64,000 nucleotides of DNA from NORP181 sp047623555 (GTDB lineage Bacteria > Pseudomonadota > Alphaproteobacteria > Rhodobacterales > Rhodobacteraceae): positions 1 to 64,000 of the forward strand of contig JBLHMP010000002.1 of NCBI GenBank assembly GCA_047623555.1, given 5' to 3'. Positions 60,057 through 64,000 of the stretch are shown here, piece by piece. A program made the translations under genes and the position numbers. Each line of letters begins with the position of its first letter. The first letter of the stretch is position 1. The notes under the pieces are model-generated. The model was not told the origin of the DNA. It saw nothing but the letters and a program-made list of their open reading frames with translations, and did not search any database.

Positions 60057-60323
60057 TTATCGCACTGTCGCCTGGCGAAAACTGTGAAACATCTCACGGT
60101 TGCGGCAATAGTCCGGTGTTTGCGTTGCGCCATCTTTGTGCTCACCCGTCCAACCCTGACATGAGTCAGGATGTGAGCAGTCCGCACAGCTAAGCACCGC
60201 ATCCGAAATCTCATCAATCAAAAGTTCACCGCTCAGAGCCACCTTTTGCAGATCAACGCCCAAGGTTTCGGCCATTTGATCAACCAATGCCGCGTGACGT
60301 TTCAGAACAGATCGATCGTGCAT
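60057..60323 (-). CDS. DUF6455 protein with conserved cysteines
   Basis: An 88-residue soluble protein. The four Cys are in CADCSHPDSC and later DYCRNREMF, a possible metal or Fe-S site. The N-terminal helix is RSVLKRHAALVDQMAETLGVD. Such short Cys-rich proteins (DUF6455) are widespread in Rhodobacteraceae and uncharacterised. The ATG at 60323 is preferred since the preceding 17 codons look non-coding. Its upstream region holds a 14-bp tandem repeat. Confidence 0.8.
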   Translation of the reverse strand: MHDRSVLKRHAALVDQMAETLGVDLQKVALSGELLIDEISDAVLSCADCSHPDSCQGWTGEHKDGATQTPDYCRNREMFHSFRQATVR

Positions 60324-60436
60324 TTGGCCACCTCTTGCTTTGGCATGTGATGCACAACCTAAACGACCTAGCAAATTGAGCTTTGATGCAGATCAAAACC
60401 GCTCGCTTCACGTCGTCCCGCCCCAATTCGTCTCCC

Positions 60437-60478
60437 CCAGTTCTTCTCGTCCAGTTCTTCTCGTCCAGTTCTTCTCGT
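60437..60478. repeat. 14-bp tandem repeat, three perfect copies
   Basis: CCAGTTCTTCTCGT is repeated exactly at 60437-60450, 60451-60464 and 60465-60478, with a degenerate piece (CAATTCGTCT) just upstream. It lies in the spacer between the DUF6455 start (60323) and the YigZ-like stop (60556), so in the likely promoter region of the former. Confidence 0.92.
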
Positions 60479-60555
60479 CCCAAATACCTCTGCCAGAGGC
60501 ACCGCCGCGCCCAACGGGCGGGGCCAAATATCAAATGGCCGGCTTGCGGGGCTCA

Positions 60556-60927
60556 TTATTCTAGATACAACCGCACCGCATCACGGACCCGACGAAACCG
60601 GTCGCCACCCAATTTCTTACCACCATACCACCGCGTGACAATAATGACGTGCCCCTCCAGTTCAGCCCGCTGCATCATCCGCAAAATCACCATCCCGGCG
60701 CCAGTCTCTCCATCGTCTGCCTTCAACGCCCCGGTGGTCAGCATCGCCGCCCAACTGTTATGGGTCGCCTTGGCATACGCCTTATCCGATTTCAGCAGCG
60801 CCAGCACCGCATCCACATCGCTGCGACTTTGCACAGGAGCGCCACTAACCGCATAGCGCGACCCGCGATCACTCAGAACCACGCCAAGCTGGCGCAAATC
60901 CGGACCTTCAGATGCCGCGCCGCTCAA
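60556..60927 (-). CDS. YigZ/IMPACT-family protein, short form
   Basis: A 123-residue protein containing only the IMPACT-type N-terminal domain of YigZ: KATHNSWAAMLTTGALKADDGETGAGMVILRMMQ (in pieces) and HVIIVTRWYGGKKLGGDRFRRVRDAV. E. coli YigZ has about 205 residues with a second DUF1949 domain, which is absent here. The function is unknown; eukaryotic IMPACT regulates GCN2. Its ATG overlaps the stop of the M48 gene (ATGA at 60924-60927), so the two were or are co-translated. Confidence 0.85.
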   Translation of the reverse strand: MSGAASEGPDLRQLGVVLSDRGSRYAVSGAPVQSRSDVDAVLALLKSDKAYAKATHNSWAAMLTTGALKADDGETGAGMVILRMMQRAELEGHVIIVTRWYGGKKLGGDRFRRVRDAVRLYLE

Positions 60928-61649
60928 CTCCCGGGCACGCCCAGCTGCGCACTCGTGCGCCGCACCGTAGCAAGCCGCGCAGCATTGGGCGGATGGGTGC
61001 CCAGAAACCGGTCACCGGGGTCTGGAATGTGGGCAAAAAACTGCGCCCCAACCAGCGGATTATAACCCGCATAGTAGGTAATGACCGTGCCCAACTGATC
61101 CGCCTCCAGCTCAAAATCCTTGGAATAACTGCGCCCTCCGACCATCGCGCCCAAGTCCTGCGCGCTCTAAATATCCGCCGTTGACCCGCCGCTCAAGGCC
61201 GTTAAACCGGCAAAAATAACCGCCCCGGTCAGGGCGTTGGTCTGTTGGCGATAAAGATGGTTGGCAATGTGGTGCGCGGCTTCGTGGCCAAGAACAAAGG
61301 CCAGCTCATTGGCGTTGCGCGTCTCGTTGATTAGTGACGTGGTAAAGGTGATGACAGGCCGCCCGGATTTATCAAGCGACTGATAGGCGTTTGGCACCGC
61401 TTTGGGGTTCGGGTCGACAACAATGCGGAAATCACAATTTACGCCACTGGTGCGCCGCCGACAAACGCGTTCTGCCACAGGTTCCACCGCCCGCACCACC
61501 TGCGCAAAACTCTGCGACGCCTGCGCCGGGGCCATGTGTATTGGTGCGTCGGGTGCCGGATTTGCCGCAACGACGGGCGACGACGACGTGGTCACAGACA
61601 CGTCGCAAGCCGCGAGTGCCAAACACATCGTCAATAACATCCAGCGCAT
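60924..61649 (-). pseudogene. M48-family metalloprotease with an in-frame amber codon
   Basis: A lipoprotein signal (MRWMLLTMCLALAAC) starts at 61649. The zinc motif is LGHEAAHHIANH (His 122, Glu 123, His 126). The frame then meets TAG at 61167-61169 (codon 161) inside TADI-stop-SAQDLGAM. It continues in the same frame with SYSKDFELEADQLGTVITYYAG, which has the third zinc ligand Glu, and THPPNAARLATVR, to 60924. A single C-to-T change of CAG would create the stop. The truncated product lacks the third ligand. It may be a recent pseudogene, a sequencing error, or read through. Confidence 0.85.
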
Positions 61650-61766
61650 CCAAGGCCCCCTGTTTCGCAATATCCGACCCACAATCTAGCACAGTCGCGC
61701 CGCGCCGCCAGTGCTGGAGCATCACATCGTCTTGCAATGCGCGCAACAGAGCGGCACTCTGGCCCC

Positions 61767-62009
61767 ATGTTTACAATAGAACACGAGTTTGACTCGACAA
61801 TCATCACATTGGTGGACGAAGGCGCGGCCCCGCTGCAAGAAGACGTCGTCATCAACAGTTTCGCCGAATGCATCACGGTTGAACAACTGGACCCGCGTAC
61901 CGACCGGATGCAGCGGATCACGCTATCCCCCGAACAGATTCGCGATCTGAGTGCGGCGTTGGATTTGCCCGAAGGCGTCTATCAGTTCAGCGACGGTCTA
62001 CCCGAATAG
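61767..62009 (+). CDS. Small conserved hypothetical protein
   Basis: An 80-residue acidic protein, MFTIEHEFDSTIITLVDEGA at its start and TLSPEQIRDLSAALDLPEGVYQF-type end (here ITLSPEQIRDLSAALDLP). I recall close relatives in many Roseobacter-group genomes without a known function. The ATG at 61767 is chosen over the upstream frame to 61737 because relatives start there. It overlaps the convergent DUF167 gene by 28 nt. Confidence 0.7.
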   Translation: MFTIEHEFDSTIITLVDEGAAPLQEDVVINSFAECITVEQLDPRTDRMQRITLSPEQIRDLSAALDLPEGVYQFSDGLPE

Positions 62010-62272
62010 ACAAATGTTTTGTTTCGCGATGTTTGGCCGCGCACCAGCGTCAAATGCGACGGCGCCACGCCCATGGCCGTGGCCAACAACGCCTGAACCG
62101 CCGAGTTGGCCTTGCCGTTTTCGGGCACCACAGTCACGCTGGCGCGCAGGGCGGTGCCATCGCGGGTTAAACCGGCGCGCGCAGCCTTGGGGCTGACCCG
62201 GATATCAATCCGGGCGCCGGGCTGGGCCAGATCGGACAGGTCTGGCAGATCGCGGGCTTTGGGTTTGGCCAT
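61982..62272 (-). CDS. DUF167 (YggU-like) protein
   Basis: A 96-residue protein of the YggU/DUF167 family: IDIRVSPKAARAGLTRDG, LRASVTVVPENGKANSAVQ (pattern PxxGKAN), ALLATAMGVAPSHLTLVRGQTSRNKTF (in two parts). Structures are known but no function is assigned. It is a short single gene, convergent with the 80-residue protein and divergent from the deacetylase-family gene. Confidence 0.9.
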   Translation of the reverse strand: MAKPKARDLPDLSDLAQPGARIDIRVSPKAARAGLTRDGTALRASVTVVPENGKANSAVQALLATAMGVAPSHLTLVRGQTSRNKTFVYSGRPSLN

Positions 62273-62346
62273 ATTGACAGGTTGGCGCGATTATAGATCG
62301 AACGCCATAGACTTTTTAGCCTCCGGCGGGGAGTTTAAGCCGAATC

Positions 62347-62369
62347 GAAACGCTCCGGTGGAGCGTTTC
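62347..62369. terminator. Perfect hairpin upstream of the deacetylase-family gene
   Basis: A 10-bp stem, GAAACGCTCC / GGAGCGTTTC with loop GGT, lies 48 nt before the ATG at 62418 and between divergent genes. It has no T-run on the plus strand. It could be a leader structure or operator rather than a terminator; the type given is the nearest label. Confidence 0.4.
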
Positions 62370-62417
62370 AAGCGCAGAACGGGCAAGGCCCATGAGGAAA
62401 TTGGAAAGGTACAGAAA

Positions 62418-63521
62418 ATGGCGACAGGGTTTTTTTGGGACGAGCAGTGTTTTTGGCACGCAGGCGGCAACTATGCTGCCACCATGCCAATTGGGGGCCT
62501 GGTTCAGCCGCTGGCCGCAGGGGGGTTACCGGAAAATCCCGAAACCAAGCGGCGGTTGAAAAACCTGATGGATGTTACCGGGTTGATGGGCGAGCTGGCC
62601 ACACAATCAGCGGCACCTGCCAGTTGGGAGGATTTGGCAAGGGTCCATCCGGAAAGCTATCTGACAGAATTCAAAAAGCTATCAGACGGCAGCGGCGGCG
62701 AATTGGGTCGACGCACGCCTTTTGCTACGGGGGGATTTGAGATCGCATCTTTGTCTACCGGATTGGCCATCGGCGCGGTCGAGGCTGTTCTAAGTGGTAA
62801 ATTGGACAACGCCTATGCCTTGTCGCGCCCGCCCGGGCATCATTGCCTGCCAGATTTTCCCAATGGGTTCTGCCTGTTGGCCAATATCGCCATTGCCATT
62901 GAAACCGCCAAAGCCCGCCACGGGCTTGGCCGGGTCGCGGTCATTGACTGGGATGTGCACCACGGCAACGGCACCGAGGCGATTTTCTATGATCGGGATG
63001 ACGTTTTGACCATGTCACTGCATCAAGAAGGCAATTACCCGCTGGATACCGGCATGATTGCGGATCGGGGGCGCGGCAAGGGGATGGGTTACAACATCAA
63101 CGTGCCCCTGCCCGCCGGGTCTGGCCATACCGCCTATCTGGCCTGTATCGACGAAATTGTCGTGCCTGCACTGGAACGGTTCAAACCCGATATGATCATT
63201 GTCGCCTGTGGTTTTGATGCCTCGGCAATTGACCCGTTGGCGCGGATGATTGCCACGGCTGATACCTTTCGGCAGATGACATTGAGGGTAAAAACCGCGG
63301 CAGAAAATCTTTGTGATGGTCGGTTGGTAATGGTGCATGAGGGCGGGTATTCCGAGGTTTATGTGCCGTTTTGCGGTCATGCCACCATCGAAGCCCTGAG
63401 CGGTAGTTCCATCGTTGCCACCGACCCAATGGCGCATACGCTGCACGTTCGTCAGCCCACCGCCCGGTTTGATGCCTTTCTGCGTGAGGTGGTGCGCGAT
63501 TTTGCTGAAGAACTGCGATAA
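62418..63521 (+). CDS. Histone-deacetylase-family hydrolase (class II type)
   Basis: A 367-residue zinc hydrolase of the arginase/deacetylase fold. Motifs: ALSRPPGHHCLPD (catalytic His pair), GFCLLANIAIAIE, VAVIDWDVHHGNGTE (zinc-binding Asp and His), VACGFDASAIDPLARM (second Asp), and MVHEGGYSEVYVPFCG. Bacterial members remove acetyl groups from polyamines or other small amines and possibly proteins; the substrate is not predictable. The ATG at 62418 with GGAAAGG upstream is the start, and the longer frame overlaps DUF167. Confidence 0.9.
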   Translation: MATGFFWDEQCFWHAGGNYAATMPIGGLVQPLAAGGLPENPETKRRLKNLMDVTGLMGELATQSAAPASWEDLARVHPESYLTEFKKLSDGSGGELGRRTPFATGGFEIASLSTGLAIGAVEAVLSGKLDNAYALSRPPGHHCLPDFPNGFCLLANIAIAIETAKARHGLGRVAVIDWDVHHGNGTEAIFYDRDDVLTMSLHQEGNYPLDTGMIADRGRGKGMGYNINVPLPAGSGHTAYLACIDEIVVPALERFKPDMIIVACGFDASAIDPLARMIATADTFRQMTLRVKTAAENLCDGRLVMVHEGGYSEVYVPFCGHATIEALSGSSIVATDPMAHTLHVRQPTARFDAFLREVVRDFAEELR

Positions 63522-63638
63522 TTTCCGGGATATTTCACCGGCTGTCAGTGCCTCAGCAGCCGCAAGGGTATCTTTTGCTCTTGAAACTTTGGGTGCCTTG
63601 CACGACATAAAAGCAACGAATGTAAATAGGATTCACAT

Positions 63639-64000
63639 ATGCCTGTACCAAACCCCGCCGCGATGGAGTTTTTACTGACCCGCCGGTCCCGGCCGGCCAA
63701 AACGCTCGTGTTACCTGTGCCAAATCGCGAACAGCTTGGCCCGCTGTTGACAGCCGCGGCACGCTGCCCGGATCATGGCAAATTGGAACCGTGGCGGTTT
63801 ATCGTAATTGAGGCCGGAGCAATGGCGCGACTGGCTGATCTGGCCGAGGCACGTGGCAAGGAATTGGGCAAAGACGACGCCGACGTTCTTAAGGCGCGCA
63901 ACCAGTTTGATTTAGGCAATCTGGCGGTTGTTGTGGTTAAAATCCGTAAACCTTCGGAAAAAGTCCCGGCAATTGAGCAGACTTATTCTGCGGGTGGTGT
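63639..64000 (+). CDS. Nitroreductase-family protein, 5' part (cut by window end)
   Basis: Open frame from the ATG at 63639 to the window end, at least 120 residues. The start MPVPNPAAMEFLLTRRSRPA, the FMN-binding Arg-Ser motif (TRRSRPAKTL), ARCPDHGKLEPWRFIVIE and ARGKELG match the YdjA-like branch of nitroreductases. These FMN enzymes reduce nitro or quinone compounds with NAD(P)H. The remainder, with the dimer and FMN-phosphate contacts, is outside the window. Confidence 0.88.
   Translation, partial: MPVPNPAAMEFLLTRRSRPAKTLVLPVPNREQLGPLLTAAARCPDHGKLEPWRFIVIEAGAMARLADLAEARGKELGKDDADVLKARNQFDLGNLAVVVVKIRKPSEKVPAIEQTYSAGG

Noticed and set aside
60437..60478. CRISPR array
   Set aside because: The three 14-bp units are directly contiguous with no spacers; it is a simple tandem repeat.
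61432..61746. 104-aa minus-strand frame overlapping the M48 start
   Set aside because: It overlaps the clear lipoprotein signal in another frame and shows no family features.

Overview
The window reads as chromosomal DNA of a marine alphaproteobacterium of the Roseobacter/Rhodobacteraceae type. The reasons are a GapR (DUF2312) gene, an NDUFA12-type complex I accessory subunit, DUF2155 and DUF6455 proteins, a soxSVWXYZABCD thiosulfate-oxidation cluster, a Mop-domain ModC, and a high-GC, densely packed gene layout. No rRNA, tRNA or CRISPR array was seen.

Layout. 1-344: tail of an IS30-type transposase. 683-8327: an Mrp-like Na+/H+ antiporter operon in the order E-F-G-(MrpA C-terminal half)-B-C-D-D'-small membrane protein-D''. 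8614-13321: surface polysaccharide genes (KpsT-like ATPase, KpsE-like inner-membrane protein, KdsA, phosphohexomutase). 13334-16760: AsmA and RimO. 16764-20409: a decayed patch holding a small gene remnant, an IS5-family element broken by two related palindromic insertions, an aldo/keto reductase pseudogene and a shattered flavoprotein monooxygenase. 20515-24039: a sulfotransferase-like hypothetical gene and modABC. 24061-26993: gapR, a small membrane protein, and a sulfur module (persulfide dioxygenase, a split YeeE/YedE transporter, a TIGR01244 sulfurtransferase). 27064-33069 (minus): a sensory block with a FliM/FliN-like protein, an SSS-transporter/histidine kinase fusion, a 2-TM small protein, a CheY-like receiver and an ScfR-type XRE regulator. 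33299-38545: a five-gene branched-chain-amino-acid-type ABC importer with an intra-operon hairpin and a strong terminator. 38779-45000: accB-accC-aat, then on the minus strand DUF2155, mlaD, an NDUFA12-like gene, a RidA-family gene, clpX and clpP.

45166-55465 is the sulfur-oxidation locus. soxVWXYZABCD run on the minus strand. soxS, an HbpS/GlcG-like secreted protein, an ArsR-family SoxR and a YeeE/YedE transporter (SoxT-like) run divergently. SoxR has the two cysteines used by the BigR/SqrR persulfide sensors, and an ATTC-N8-GAAT site lies between soxW and soxX. Together with the persulfide dioxygenase module, the window encodes periplasmic thiosulfate oxidation, cytoplasmic persulfide clearance and sulfur-species transport.

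55551-58549 is a zinc uptake locus (znuA divergent from zur-znuC-znuB) with a palindromic candidate Zur operator. 58546-64000 holds DUF805, BKACE, DUF6455, a YigZ-like protein, an M48 metalloprotease interrupted by an amber codon, a small conserved protein, DUF167, a histone-deacetylase-family hydrolase and the start of a nitroreductase. Two unrelated 14-bp, three-copy tandem repeats occur in this end of the window.

The most unusual items are the paired palindromic insertions in one transposase, the split and expanded Mrp operon, the SSS-kinase/FliM-like/ScfR block, and the candidate persulfide-responsive operators. Family assignments come from recognising translated motifs. No database search was run.
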